Positions 43,447-53,641 are shown, numbered from the stretch's first letter. The stretch is DNA of 64,000 nucleotides from Salinibacter sp. 10B (GCF_002954405.1 NZ_MQWC01000004.1:2469909-2533908), one strand, 5' to 3'. The notes: generated by a model from the letters alone, not told the origin. Numbers and translations: made by a program.

Positions 43447-44116
43447 CGGCCGTTTCGACTGTGGAGGGCACGTCGACGTACCGGCCCAGCAGCGACCGGA
43501 TGTGCTGGATCTCGTCCTCGTTCGTCGTGTGTCCCATGCCCTCGTAGATCCGCTTCGTGACCGTCGCGCTCATGCCTCGAAGCACATCGGCCGTTTCCTC
43601 CACTCGTTCCAGCGGAATGTAGGGATCCTGGTCGCTGCAGCCGAGAAAGACGGGCGTGCCGTCGAGGGTGCCCTCGTAGTCGAACGTCGTGTCCTCCGGA
43701 CCGATGAGACCGCCGCTGAGTCCCACGACGCCGCCGTATCGCTGCGGATTGCGGGCGGCATACTCGGTGGCCAGACAGGCGCCCTGCGAAAACCCACACA
43801 GGACGATCTCTTCCTCGCTCAGTCCAGCGTCGGTGACTTTTGCAATCGTGTCGGACACAACCTTGAGCGCCGAGCTCAGCGCCGGTTCGTTGTTCTCAAT
43901 CGGCGCCATGAACGACTCGGGGTACCAGGAGCGTTGTGCGGCCTGCGGAGCGAGGTACGCCACGTCGGGCATGCTCAACTCGTCGGACAGACTCAGGATG
44001 CCGCGGGCCGAGGCGCCGCGCCCATGGAGGAGGATCATGACCGCAGAGGCCTCCGAGAGCGGAACGCCGCGGTCGAGGAGGGGCTGGTCCTGATGAGGAT
44101 GGTCGGAGGAAGGCAT
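43424..44116 (-). CDS. Alpha/beta-hydrolase, carboxylesterase/phospholipase (Abhydrolase_2) type
   Basis: The protein has 230 residues from the ATG at 44116; ATG 44140 is an alternative. HGRGASARG is the oxyanion-hole region, GFSQG the nucleophile elbow, the Asp lies in GCSDQDPYIPLERV and the His in YEGMGHTTNEDEIQH. The fold resembles YpfH and acyl-protein thioesterase-like esterases. The C-terminus is a run of acidic residues (ADDDDDEE), a halophilic feature whose GAT codons supply the start of the downstream gene. The long frame upstream to 44461 does not look like protein. Confidence 0.88.
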   Translation of the reverse strand: MPSSDHPHQDQPLLDRGVPLSEASAVMILLHGRGASARGILSLSDELSMPDVAYLAPQAAQRSWYPESFMAPIENNEPALSSALKVVSDTIAKVTDAGLSEEEIVLCGFSQGACLATEYAARNPQRYGGVVGLSGGLIGPEDTTFDYEGTLDGTPVFLGCSDQDPYIPLERVEETADVLRGMSATVTKRIYEGMGHTTNEDEIQHIRSLLGRYVDVPSTVETADDDDDEE

Positions 44117-44815
44117 ATGGTTTTTAGATTCGTGCAGCATCAACCAGTTTAGTGTCGCGTCCGTACCGGGGAACGCCTTCCGACGGAAATCGCTCCAACA
44201 GTCCAGAGAGGGTTCCCCAGTCCCACGCTCACTGCTCCGCCTGCCCCCCAGCATCATGTGGCCCCGGGAGGCACGAGGCGACATCGCCGGATTGCCGAAC
44301 ACGAGGTGCCGCCATTTCCAGGATCGCCGCCCCCTCTGCGTTCCCTTCCTCCGCCAGAGGCGCATACCAACCTCCTCCATCTGCCCGTTCTTGGCGAGAG
44401 GATTGTGTAAACCGAGCATAGAAGCGGTTCCAGGATTTTCCGTGTGGGGATCAACCTCCATCGTTTGCAGTTTCGATAGTGTAAAGTCGGGACTCTGCCG
44501 AGTGCTGGCTCGTGCTGTGTTGCGTGCTCCGTGTCGGGTTGAGCATTGCTGACCGAGTCGTAACTTCGTAGCAGACAGTCAACCTTCGAACACTGAGTAC
44601 ACGTTCGACACTCAACATCCTCTGCTTGACTACGCACGAGTACTGCGGCACAATGATCGGGATGGACCGCCCGTTTCACAATCGTGCACGGTCCGTTCGG
44701 TGGAAATTAGAGGACGAACGTGTGCAGAGGGCGTCCCGTCCCAACCATCGTGATTGAGTACTAGCGTCCCGCCTCGCCCCCGTTCCACGAACTGCGGTTT
44801 CCGCTGCCGCCGCCC
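44117..44815. other. 699-nt divergent region between the esterase and purF
   Basis: No gene is supported, although minus-strand frames are open. Within it, about 44490-44640 is a word-repeat region (GTGCTGGCTCGTGCTGTGTT, then GAACACTGAGTACACGTTCG and ACACTCAACATCC) of the same style as the other intergenic inverted repeats. The purF promoter should lie at the right end. Confidence 0.4.
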
Positions 44816-46345
44816 ATGAGCGACGCCGTCCAAGACCACTGTGGCATCTTCGGCATTTTCAATCACCCTGAGGCCGCCCGGCATACGTACTACGGGCTCC
44901 ATGCCCTGCAGCACCGGGGACAGGAGTCGGCGGGCATCGCCACTTCCACCTTCGACGAGAAGCAGCAGGAGCCGGTTATGCCGGTCCACAAGGACTTTGG
45001 CCTTGTGCTCGACGTCTTCGACGACCCAGACCTCTTCGAAAAGCAGTTGCTGGGAGACGCAAGCATTGGCCATAATCGATACTCCACGAGTGGCTCTTCG
45101 GCCAACCGGGCCAATATTCAGCCCCTCGTCGTCCACCACCGGAAAGGCAACCTCGCCCTCTCGCACAACGGCAACCTGTCCAACGCCCGCGAGCTTCGGA
45201 AAAGCTTTAGCGAGCGCGGCACCCTCTTCCAGACCACCAGCGACAGCGAGCTGATTCTGCACCTCACGGCCCAGAGCCGACGGCAGAATCACCTCGATCA
45301 GATCATCGACGCGCTGATGCAGATCGAGGGCGCCTACTCGCTGCTCCTGCTCACGGACGACCACATGATCGCCGTCCGCGACCCGAACGGCTTCCGTCCG
45401 CTGGCCCTGGGCCGCATGGACACGCCCGATACCCACGAGGGCTCCGCCTACTGCGTCGCCAGCGAGACGTGCGCCTTCGACATGATCGACGCGGAGTACG
45501 TGCGCGACATCGAGCCGGGCGAGGTGCTGGTCATCGACCGCGAGGGCTGTGCCAACGAGGGCGACTTTGAGAGCCACGAGATCCCGACCAAGTTCGGCGT
45601 CAGCCAGTGCGTCTTCGAGTACGTCTACTTCTCACGGCCGGACTCGCAGATCTTCGGCGAAATGGTGGACAAGGTCCGCCGACAACTCGGCATTCAGCTC
45701 GCCCAGGAGGCCCCGATTCCCGAAGAAGCCAACGACGACGAAAAGACGCCGATCGTGGTGCCGGTGCCGGACTCTGCCAACACCTCCACGCTCGGCTTTG
45801 CGGAAGAATGCCAGGAGATGGGCCGCCGCTGTCGGTTCGACCTCGGCCTCATCCGCAATCACTACGTGGGGCGCACGTTTATCGCTCCGGGCCAGGACCG
45901 CCGCGAGATGAAGGTCCGATGTAAGTTCAACACCGTGCAGGGCCTGCTGGAGGACCGCACCGTCGTCGTGCTCGACGACAGTATCGTGCGGGGCACCACC
46001 GCGCGCTACCTCGTCGACATGCTGCGCGACTCCGGGGCCAAGAGCGTCCACTTCCGCGTCACGTCTCCCCCGGTCATCAGCCCCTGCTTCTACGGCATGG
46101 ACTTCCCGGACGCCGAGGAGCTGCTGGCCAACCGGTTCGACAGCATCGAGGACATGCGGGACTACCTCGGCGTCGATTCGCTGGCGTACCTCTCCGTCGA
46201 GGGCCTCATGAAGGCCGTAAACCGCGCCAACGACAACCACCTCGGCTACTGCAATGCCTGCTTCACCGGTGACTATCCGGTCCCTGTCAACAAGGACATG
46301 ACGAAAGAGGAGTTCGACTGGCAAGCCCCCGCGCCGCGAGCGTAG
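44816..46345 (+). CDS. purF: Amidophosphoribosyltransferase
   Basis: The protein has 509 residues. Cys9 (DHCGIFGIF) is the catalytic N-terminal nucleophile after removal of an eight-residue propeptide. The class II glutaminase domain includes HRGQESAGIA, GHNRYSTSG and SHNGNLSNA. The PRPP-binding motif is VVVLDDSIVRGTT. Cysteines in VSQCVFEY, SPCFYGMD and YCNACFTGDYP match the four ligands of the [4Fe-4S] cluster in the Bacillus-type enzyme. It makes phosphoribosylamine, the first step of purine synthesis. The stop codon is inside a tandem duplication (46331-46398). Confidence 0.97.
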   Translation: MSDAVQDHCGIFGIFNHPEAARHTYYGLHALQHRGQESAGIATSTFDEKQQEPVMPVHKDFGLVLDVFDDPDLFEKQLLGDASIGHNRYSTSGSSANRANIQPLVVHHRKGNLALSHNGNLSNARELRKSFSERGTLFQTTSDSELILHLTAQSRRQNHLDQIIDALMQIEGAYSLLLLTDDHMIAVRDPNGFRPLALGRMDTPDTHEGSAYCVASETCAFDMIDAEYVRDIEPGEVLVIDREGCANEGDFESHEIPTKFGVSQCVFEYVYFSRPDSQIFGEMVDKVRRQLGIQLAQEAPIPEEANDDEKTPIVVPVPDSANTSTLGFAEECQEMGRRCRFDLGLIRNHYVGRTFIAPGQDRREMKVRCKFNTVQGLLEDRTVVVLDDSIVRGTTARYLVDMLRDSGAKSVHFRVTSPPVISPCFYGMDFPDAEELLANRFDSIEDMRDYLGVDSLAYLSVEGLMKAVNRANDNHLGYCNACFTGDYPVPVNKDMTKEEFDWQAPAPRA

Positions 46346-46398
46346 TGAGCAAGTAGTTTCAGACTGCGCCGCGAGCGTAGCGATCAAGTGATTTCAGA
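46331..46398. repeat. Tandem duplication spanning the purF stop codon
   Basis: The unit GCGCCGCGAGCGTAG plus about 18 nt occurs at 46331-46363 and again at 46366-46398, period 35. The first 15 nt are identical; the remainder differ at about five positions (GAGCAAGTAGTTTCAGA against GATCAAGTGATTTCAGA). The first copy encodes the last residues and the stop of PurF. Confidence 0.75.
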
Positions 46399-46594
46399 TC
46401 GCTCCGCCCAAGGCCTTCGTCCGTTGCCTGTGAGCTGCCCACTCTGTCCGAGAGTGATCGGCCTGCCACACTCGCAATCAAGGATGATGAAATTGAAGAC
46501 AGAGAGGTGTATTTGGTAACATTGGGCGAACCCTCGCTCGTTGTACTGTGCTAGAAGAAGTCGCATACTTCTCCTCACAGTCGACGGCGTTGTT

Positions 46595-49021
46595 ATGGAC
46601 TTCATTTCGAGAGCACGTCTGCTCGCCCTTCTCCTCGTCTCCCTCGCCCTCTTTTCCGCCCCCTCAGCTTGGGCCCAGCAGACGGGTCGCCTCACGGGTC
46701 AAGTCGTAAGTGAGGAGTCGGGCGAACCGCTCGTGGGAGCCACCGTCGCGCTCTGGACCGAGACGGCAGAGGACTCGACGCTGGTAACGGGCACGGCCAC
46801 CGGCTCGGACGGTGGGTTCGTTCTGGAGGCCGATCCCGGCCCCCGATACGTGCTCCGGATCAGCTACGTCGGCTTTGCCAACCGCCGCTTTCCCAACACG
46901 CGCCCGACGACGGGAGAAGGGACGGACCTCGGGACCATTCGCCTCGCCTCCGAAACGACGCAGGCCGGAGAGGTTGAAGTCATGGCCGACCGGCCCGCGG
47001 CCCGAATGGAAACGGACCGAAACGTCTACAACACGTCCGACCAGACGCTGAGCGCTGGCGGGTCGGCCCGGTCGGTACTGGAGGACCTCCCCTCGGTGCG
47101 GATCGACATGGACGGAAGCATCAGCTTTCGAGGGAGTGAGAGCGTCTCCCTCCACATCAACGGAGAACCCGCGTCTCTGCAGGGACAGAGCCTGGTAAGC
47201 TACCTGGAAAGTCTCTCGGCCGATGCGGTGGAGCGGGTAGAGATCATCCCGAATCCCTCGGCAAAATACGACCCGACGGGCATGGCCGGAATTATCAATG
47301 TCGTGCTCAAACACGACCTGGCCGCTGGCTGGAACGGCGGCATGACGCTCGGCACCGAACGGGACGCCAACGCACGGTGGGGCGGCAACGCTTCGGGAAA
47401 TGTGGGCTACCAGTCCGGGGGCTGGCGGGCGATGGCAACCTATTCCCACCGCCGCGACAGTGAGGAGGATTCCGATGCTCGCTTTCTCGAACAGCTCAAC
47501 GCCGACTCCCCCAACCGGCTTACGGAGCAGTCCGGTCAGGAGGAAGAGCAAGACCGCTCCCACTCCCTTAACACGCAGGTGGAGTACTCTTTCTCAGAGA
47601 ACACCTCGTTCGACCTGGAGACGACCTTCAGCTATCGCGGAGATGAGGAAACGGGCACAACAGAATACTGGGAATACCGTAGCTCGACCACACCGGAGAA
47701 CCGGCAGGACCGCTACGCCCGCGTGACCGAGTCCGAAAATCTCGACCGCAGCATTGACGGACGCCTCGGGGTTGACCATGAGTTTGGGCAGGGACATACC
47801 CTGAGTGCCCAGCTCCGCTACGACCGCGAATTCGAAACCGAGGATGGCCTCTACAAGGTATTCGGCTACGAAAATGGCACCCGCCGCCCCGCTCCCCGCA
47901 CCCAGGAACTGGAGACGCTCAATGAAGACGAGCAGGACGGCTCCCTGAAGCTCGACTACGAACGGTCTCTCGGGGACTTTGCCCTGGAAACGGGGTACAA
48001 GGGCACGCTTCGCCGCCTCGACAACGACCAAACCTTCGAAGGAACCGAGACGACCTTTACGTTCGACGAGCAAATCCATGCGGCCTACGCAACCGTAAAC
48101 CGCGGCTTCGGGGACGTGAGCCTGGAGGCAGGCCTGCGCGCCGAAACTGTGGGGACCGCCTTCGACCTCAGCGGCACGGGAACCACCAAAAGCTCGTACG
48201 TGAGCCTGTATCCGAGTGCCTTCCTCACCTACAAGCCCAGCCCCCGACGCCAGGCGCGCCTCTCCTACAGCAAACGTGTGGATCGGCCCAACCTCTGGCA
48301 CATTAGCCCCCTAGAGGACAACGAAGACCCCACGTTTCGGCGCGAGGGCAACCCCGGACTCGACCCGGAATACATCCACTCTTTTGAGCTGAGCATGACG
48401 CAGCGATGGGGAATTGGCTCAGTCACCCTCACGCCGTACGTACGCCACACGGTAAATGAGATCGAGCGCGTCCCCCGACAGGAAACCAACGAGAATGGAG
48501 AGACCGTGATTGTCCTCCGGGCCGAAAATCTCTCCTCAAGCACCGCCTACGGCACCGAGGTGGTCGGGACCTATAGCATCGGGGAGTGGCTCCAGGGACG
48601 GCTGAATGGGAGCGTCTACCGGTCCGTGACCGACGGATCGAACCTGACGACTGACCGTAGCCAGGACGCTCTCCTTTACTCGGGACGTGCCAACCTACGG
48701 ATCAAACTGCGGGACGGCCTGCAGTTGCAGATGAGCCAGTTTTACCGTCCGGCCCGCGAGATTCCGCCCCAGGGCCGAATGGACGCTTTTTCCAGCACGG
48801 AAATGGGCCTCCGGCAACAGCTCTTCGGGGGCAACGGAAGCCTCACCCTGCGGGTCGACGACCTCTTCGACCAGACGCAGATGAACATCTGGTACCGGGA
48901 CGAGGACGTCTTCCAGGACTCCAATTTTCAGTGGGGGCGCCGGGAAGTGTCGCTGGCCTTCCAGTACACGTTTGGCTCCGGATCGCAGGACGGCGGCCGG
49001 GATCGGCGACGGCGACGGTAA
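46595..49021 (+). CDS. TonB-dependent outer-membrane receptor (OMP_b-brl_3 type)
   Basis: The protein has 808 residues from the ATG at 46595 with signal peptide LLALLLVSLALFSAPSAWAQ. A carboxypeptidase-regulatory-like domain (GQVVSEESGEPLVGATVALW, ISYVGFANRRF) is followed by a plug (SVLEDLPSVRIDMDGSISFR, VERVEIIPNPSAKYDPTGMA, GIINVVLK) and a barrel ending FQYTFGSG then Gly/Arg-rich residues. This type in Bacteroidota lacks an SusD partner. The final RDRRRRR tail is unusual because barrels usually end with an aromatic residue; FAFQYTF a few residues earlier is probably the true last strand. Substrate unknown. Confidence 0.9.
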   Translation: MDFISRARLLALLLVSLALFSAPSAWAQQTGRLTGQVVSEESGEPLVGATVALWTETAEDSTLVTGTATGSDGGFVLEADPGPRYVLRISYVGFANRRFPNTRPTTGEGTDLGTIRLASETTQAGEVEVMADRPAARMETDRNVYNTSDQTLSAGGSARSVLEDLPSVRIDMDGSISFRGSESVSLHINGEPASLQGQSLVSYLESLSADAVERVEIIPNPSAKYDPTGMAGIINVVLKHDLAAGWNGGMTLGTERDANARWGGNASGNVGYQSGGWRAMATYSHRRDSEEDSDARFLEQLNADSPNRLTEQSGQEEEQDRSHSLNTQVEYSFSENTSFDLETTFSYRGDEETGTTEYWEYRSSTTPENRQDRYARVTESENLDRSIDGRLGVDHEFGQGHTLSAQLRYDREFETEDGLYKVFGYENGTRRPAPRTQELETLNEDEQDGSLKLDYERSLGDFALETGYKGTLRRLDNDQTFEGTETTFTFDEQIHAAYATVNRGFGDVSLEAGLRAETVGTAFDLSGTGTTKSSYVSLYPSAFLTYKPSPRRQARLSYSKRVDRPNLWHISPLEDNEDPTFRREGNPGLDPEYIHSFELSMTQRWGIGSVTLTPYVRHTVNEIERVPRQETNENGETVIVLRAENLSSSTAYGTEVVGTYSIGEWLQGRLNGSVYRSVTDGSNLTTDRSQDALLYSGRANLRIKLRDGLQLQMSQFYRPAREIPPQGRMDAFSSTEMGLRQQLFGGNGSLTLRVDDLFDQTQMNIWYRDEDVFQDSNFQWGRREVSLAFQYTFGSGSQDGGRDRRRRR

Positions 49022-49059
49022 GCCGTCAAGGCACGAAGTACAGACTTGCTATAAATGAT

Positions 49060-49117
49060 GGCAGACCACAGACAACCGACCGCCTCAAGAGCCATCTCCG
49101 TCGGTCCGCCGTCTGCC
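49060..49117. repeat. Word-repeat inverted sequence between convergent genes
   Basis: GGCAGAC (49060-49066) pairs with GTCTGCC (49111-49117), with GACCG/CGGTC also pairing inside, built from reiterated ACCGAC/CGGTC words. It lies between the converging receptor and J-protein genes and is a likely transcript end. Confidence 0.45.
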
Positions 49118-49127
49118 CAGCCGCAGC

Positions 49128-50093
49128 CTAAAGTAGACCTGCGTCCTCAGCAGCCTCGCGAAGCGTCTCACGCTGCTCATCGCTCAGGTCGGACGGCACG
49201 TCCACGTCCACCTCGACGTAGAGGTCGCCCTGCCCGTCCTCGGTCTTCACGCCCTGGCCGCGCAGGCGCAGCTTCTCGCCCGGCTGGGTGCCCGCCGGAA
49301 TCGTGAGCTTGATGCGCTGGCCGTAGGGCGTGGGGATGCGTCGTTCCGTGCCGAGTAGGGCCTCGAACACGCCGATTTCCTCCGTGAGGTGGATGTCGTC
49401 GCCCTTGCGTCGGAAGCGTGGGTGCTCGCCCACTTCAAAGGTCACGTAGAGGTCGCCGCGCTCTCCCGTCGGCCCGGCCTGTCCCCGCCCCTTCAGCCGA
49501 ATCTTGTAGCCGTTGCGCACGCCCTGGGGAATGGTGAGTCGGATGGACTCGCCGGTGGGCAGCTCCACTTCCCGACGTCCCCCTTCCAGGGCCTCCCGAA
49601 ACGACAACCGCAGCTTCGTCTCAATGTCCTGACCGCCGCGCCGCTGCCGTTGGCGTTGCTGTCCGCGCTGCTGACGGAAGGGATCTTGTCCGCGCGTGGC
49701 CCCGCCTCCGCCACGTCCCCCAAAGAAGCTCTCAAAGATGTCGCCAAGGCCGCCCCGCCCGCCGAAGACCTCGTCGAAGCCGCCCTGCTCGAAGTGCACA
49801 TTGGGACCGCCGCCGCGCTGCCCCCCGAATCCACGACCGCCCCCATTCGGGCCACCAAAGCCCCCGCCCCCGCCGAAGCGACGTTGGGCATCGTACTGCT
49901 GACGCTTCTCCTCGTCGGAGAGGATCGAATACGCCTTCTGTACTTTCTTGAACTTCTCCTCGGCGTTCGGATCGTCCGGGTTGCGGTCCGGGTGGTGCTT
50001 GCGCGCGAGCTCCCGATACGCCTTCTTGATTTCCTTCTTGCTCGCGTCTTCGTCGACGCCGAGAATGTCGTATAGGTCTTTCGTTTGCGGCAT
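49128..50093 (-). CDS. DnaJ-class J-domain co-chaperone without zinc fingers (CbpA type)
   Basis: The protein has 321 residues. The J domain (about 5-70) has the HPD motif ([10 protein letters not shown]). A Gly/Phe-rich region (about 73-135: [24 protein letters not shown]) and a Gln/Arg-rich linker ([15 protein letters not shown]) follow. The C-terminal substrate-binding domains start at [17 protein letters not shown] ([46 protein letters not shown]). The CxxCxGxG zinc fingers of DnaJ are absent, as in CbpA. It works with DnaK in folding. A perfect palindrome lies 54 nt upstream of its start. Confidence 0.94.
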   Translation of the reverse strand: MPQTKDLYDILGVDEDASKKEIKKAYRELARKHHPDRNPDDPNAEEKFKKVQKAYSILSDEEKRQQYDAQRRFGGGGGFGGPNGGGRGFGGQRGGGPNVHFEQGGFDEVFGGRGGLGDIFESFFGGRGGGGATRGQDPFRQQRGQQRQRQRRGGQDIETKLRLSFREALEGGRREVELPTGESIRLTIPQGVRNGYKIRLKGRGQAGPTGERGDLYVTFEVGEHPRFRRKGDDIHLTEEIGVFEALLGTERRIPTPYGQRIKLTIPAGTQPGEKLRLRGQGVKTEDGQGDLYVEVDVDVPSDLSDEQRETLREAAEDAGLL

Positions 50094-50443
50094 AGGAGTA
50101 CAACGCTATGAGAGCGCAGTCCAGCGCAAAATGGTGAGGTACGCGTCCCTGTCAAAAGTGACAGGACGACGCTCCGGGCCCGCCGCGTCCCGCCAAAATG
50201 TAGCCGCGGAGACGCCGGAACGTCCCGCAAATCCGGGACACTGGGCATTCTTTTCTTTTCACACATTCCATGCCACCCCACACATCAGACGAAATGGCGG
50301 ACGTCCTCGTGTCATCGCGTCTGACTTGTGTCATTTCCGGAGACGTTCTGAACCTTCAGTCTCCCTGACCGTCCGTCAGTTTGACGAGAGTGCACAAATC
50401 CAACCGTGCCTCATTCAGCGCTCCGAACAGGTAATCCCCCGAA
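50094..50443. other. 350-nt region between the J-protein gene and the broken permease
   Basis: No gene is recognised. The promoter of the J-protein gene and the palindrome at 50148-50165 are near its left side. The right side would have held the promoter of the permease gene. Confidence 0.4.
50148..50165. promoter_or_regulatory. Palindrome upstream of the J-protein gene
   Basis: CCTGTCA (50148-50154) and TGACAGG (50159-50165) are exact complements around AAAG. It starts 54 nt upstream of the J-protein start codon. It does not match the CIRCE element of HrcA, so the regulator is unknown; a promoter-proximal operator is likely. Confidence 0.4.
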
Positions 50444-51957
50444 ATGTCTCCGTTCTGGATCCTACTCCGGCACCGCTGGTGACGCCTACGGCGAAGTTTA
50501 TACCGTCATGTAGACCTATTCAACGTTCTTCTGGTCCTGTTCCTGGGTCTGCTCCCCCTGTATGGCCTCGGGGTCGGGAGTTACGTGGTGACGGACCTGC
50601 TCCAACAGCGGTACCCAGATGCCGACCCGACGGCGCTCGTCAACGGCAGTATGCTGTATCTGGTCCTGGGGTTGGTCCTCGTCCGCCTCCTGTTCCGGTT
50701 CCTGCGTACGGAGCGGCTGGATTCGTATTTGCCCCTTCCGATCTCAACAAACAGGCTGCTGCGCGCGCAATTTCTTCTGTCCCTGGTCTCCCCCCATACG
50801 CTCCTAGCCCTCGTCATCGTGGGCCCGCTCTGGAGTGCGGAGATGGGTGGAGCGACATCAACCGTGGGCGCTCTCGCTTGGCTCGCGTCCGCCCTGTTGC
50901 TGAACGTCGTAGGCCCGGCGTTGAGCACGCAGGGGCTGAGTGTGCTCCTGGACTGTCGTCCGTGGACGGGAAGTGTGAGTCTACTTCTCGGGGTCTTAGC
51001 AATTGGGCTGGACGCGGCAACAGGACTCGGCCTGGTGCATGCAGCCTCCCAGTTCATATTCGGCACACCGGTTCCCGGACTGGCCTGCACACTCGTCGGG
51101 GTCGGTGGGGCGACCGTCGCGCTACTCCGGGCGATGCGCATACGGCTGGACACCGACCAGCAAACGCACCGGGCAAGCACTCGATCCGGTGGACGCGGTG
51201 CCTTCTACCGATGTATCGAAGACACACTGCCGGCAGGCCAACTCGTTGCGCTGGAGCTTCGACAGATGATTCGCACGCGGCTGCTCCGACGCTTCCTTCC
51301 TGGATTGCTGCCGATCTTATTGATTGGATACGGAAATTATTTCATCGCCGCGGTTCCGGGAGGGTCGTTGTCTCCTCTAGGAGAGGCCAGAAGTGCGTTT
51401 TGGATCGTTGGCGTCGTCGCGGGAATAATGATCTACGGGGGATATTCCTACGGGGTGCTCTCCGATTACGCCGATGGACTGTTCGCCCGTCCTCACGCCC
51501 TCGCTATGATCGTGAAGAGCCGGATGATCATGCTCGGGCTGTGGGCGCTCTTCGGATTGCTCCTCACGATCCCCTTGTGGCCGTGGGTGCCGCGGGCCCA
51601 AGTTGTTTCCGCACTGGCCTTCGTCGTCTTTCTGATTGGCACGTTCATCCCCGGACTGGTCTTTTTTGGCCGCGAACGCGAACCCCGGTCGACTCCTCCA
51701 CTGCAGAGGGCATTTCTGCGTCTCCGGCCGCGATGGAGATCGGCCTCAAAATGGGCCTGCCGGTAGGCTTGATCCTCGCAGTCGGAATCGTCGTTGGGGG
51801 ACTCTTTTCCGCCTGGCTCACGGTGTCCGTCTTGTTCGCGAGCATCGGTCTTATCGGCGTGCTAAGCCTCCCGTGGATGGTCCCGAGTTTCGTCCGCCAG
51901 TTGGACCGCCACCGGCGCGAAATGTTGGAGGGGTTCTGGAAAAACGACCCCGTTTGA
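50444..51957 (+). pseudogene. ABC-2-like (DUF5687-like) permease, broken by a stop codon and a frameshift
   Basis: A permease reading frame begins at ATG 50444 (MSPFWILLRHRW), meets an in-frame TGA at 50480-50482 (codon 13), and resumes with RLRRSLYRHVDLFNVLLVLF and many transmembrane segments (SMLYLVLGLVLVRLLFRFLR, LPLPISTNRLLRAQFLL, YSYGVLSDYADGLFARP). Near 51670-51735 the frame shifts by one base: the first frame ends in Arg-rich sequence at 51766, while the last two helices and tail (VGLILAVGIVVGGLFSAWL to EGFWKNDPV) continue in another frame to 51957. Two independent lesions suggest a pseudogene rather than one sequencing error. DUF5687-like permeases normally have an adjacent ATPase gene; none is here. 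Translation could still start at GTG 50585. Confidence 0.7.
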
Positions 51958-52102
51958 CGTTCAGGCGCTGGGCCTCCAGGATGTACCGACGCCGGTCATC
52001 CGCCTCTTCCCTCTTCGCCCTATTGCGTAAGAGGATCAGGCCCCTCCAGTACTCGTTCCGCAGCCCCCTTCGATTCACAATTCTTCCTCTCCCAAGTCAT
52101 AG

Positions 52103-53641
52103 ATGAACGGAATGTCAGCTTACCCGGACTCGACCCGCCCCCTCCAGACGGTCCTCGTGGCCAACCGCGGCGAAATTGCCGTGCGCGTCCTGCGCACCTG
52201 TCACGAACAGGGCCTCCGCACGGTGGCCGTTTACAGCACGCCGGACCGCTCGGCCCCCCACGTGCGTCTGGCGGACGAGGCGTACCACATCGGTCCGGCG
52301 CCCGCCGCCGAGTCGTACCTCGACCAGGAGGCGATCCTGAAGGTGGCCGATCGCAGCGGGGCCGACGCCATTCATCCCGGCTACGGCTTCCTCTCAGAAA
52401 ACGCCGATTTTGCGGAGGCCTGTGCCGACGCTAGCGTCCACTTTGTGGGCCCGCCCCCGGAGGCCATTCGCGCGATGGGCGATAAGACCGCCGCCCGGCA
52501 ACTCATGGAGGAGGCGGGGGTCCCGATGGCCCCCGGCACGACCGACGCGGTGGCGACCACGGAGGACGGAGAGGAAATCGCCAAAGAGATCGGCTATCCG
52601 GTGCTCATCAAAGCGGCGGCCGGCGGGGGCGGAAAGGGCATGCGCATCGTGCACGAGCCTGAGAATTTCGCAGGGGCGATGGATCGGGCGCAAGGCGAGG
52701 CCGAGTCCTCGTTCGGCGACGACCGCGTCTTTATCGAGAAGTACATCGAGGAGCCCCGTCACATTGAGTTTCAGATTCTGGCGGACCACCACGGGAATAC
52801 GATCCACCTCTTCGAGCGGGAGTGCTCCATCCAACGGCGGCATCAGAAGGTGATCGAAGAGGCGCCGTCGTCGGTCCTCACGCCGGAGGTCCGTCGCGAA
52901 ATGGGCGAGGCGGCAGTGGCGGCCGCGGAGTCCTGCGGCTACCGGAACGCCGGGACGGTCGAGTTTCTGGTGGACAAGGACTTGAACTACTACTTCATGG
53001 AGATGAATACCCGGCTGCAGGTGGAGCACCCGGTCACGGAGTGGGTGACGGGCGTGGACTTGGTCGCCGAGCAACTGCGCGTGGCGCAGGGCGAAGAATT
53101 GGGATACACGACGGACGATTTGTCGATCGACGGGCACGCCGTGGAGAGCCGCATCTATGCTGAGGACCCCGCTTCGAATTTTTTGCCGGACCCCGGCCCG
53201 CTGAAGCGGCACGCGGCGCCGTCCGGCTTCGGCGTGCGGGTGGACGCGGGGGTGGAGGAGGGGGGCGAGGTGCTCATCCACTACGACCCGATGATCTCGA
53301 AACTCACCACGTGGGGCGTGGACAGAGAGGACGCCATCGACCGCATGATCCGGGCGCTGGACGAGTACGAGGTGGCGGGCATGGCCACCACGATTCCGTT
53401 CTGCCGATTCGCCATGCAGCACGAGGGATTCCGCCAGGGAGATTTCACCACTCATTTCGTGGATGAGGAATTCGATCCGGATGCCCTTCACCTCGACAAC
53501 CCGGACCGCGACGAGCTGGCGGCCCTCGCTGCTACGCTCTACTACCGCCGAACGCAGGAGGAAGATGCCCCTACGATTGCCTCGACGGACAATGGAACGA
53601 AAGAGATCAGTCCGTGGCGCCAGCGGCGGCGCAGATCATAA
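52103..53641 (+). CDS. accC: Biotin carboxylase subunit (acetyl-/propionyl-CoA carboxylase type)
   Basis: The protein has 512 residues. The N-terminal domain starts VLVANRGEIAVRVLRTC. The ATP-grasp domain has IKAAAGGGGKGMRIV, the ERECSIQRRHQKVIEEAPS segment and EMNTRLQVEHPVTEWVTGVD. The C-terminal domain includes AVESRIYAEDP and HYDPMISKL. There is no biotin-carrier domain and no carboxyltransferase gene nearby, so the partner subunits must be elsewhere. The C-terminus is basic (WRQRRRRS), unusual for this acidic proteome. It follows the broken permease by 145 nt. Confidence 0.95.
   Translation: MNGMSAYPDSTRPLQTVLVANRGEIAVRVLRTCHEQGLRTVAVYSTPDRSAPHVRLADEAYHIGPAPAAESYLDQEAILKVADRSGADAIHPGYGFLSENADFAEACADASVHFVGPPPEAIRAMGDKTAARQLMEEAGVPMAPGTTDAVATTEDGEEIAKEIGYPVLIKAAAGGGGKGMRIVHEPENFAGAMDRAQGEAESSFGDDRVFIEKYIEEPRHIEFQILADHHGNTIHLFERECSIQRRHQKVIEEAPSSVLTPEVRREMGEAAVAAAESCGYRNAGTVEFLVDKDLNYYFMEMNTRLQVEHPVTEWVTGVDLVAEQLRVAQGEELGYTTDDLSIDGHAVESRIYAEDPASNFLPDPGPLKRHAAPSGFGVRVDAGVEEGGEVLIHYDPMISKLTTWGVDREDAIDRMIRALDEYEVAGMATTIPFCRFAMQHEGFRQGDFTTHFVDEEFDPDALHLDNPDRDELAALAATLYYRRTQEEDAPTIASTDNGTKEISPWRQRRRRS

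Noticed and set aside
44117-44461. N-terminal extension of the esterase frame
   Set aside because: The extension is Arg/Trp-rich and not like the family; alignment begins near residue 1 of the ATG at 44116.
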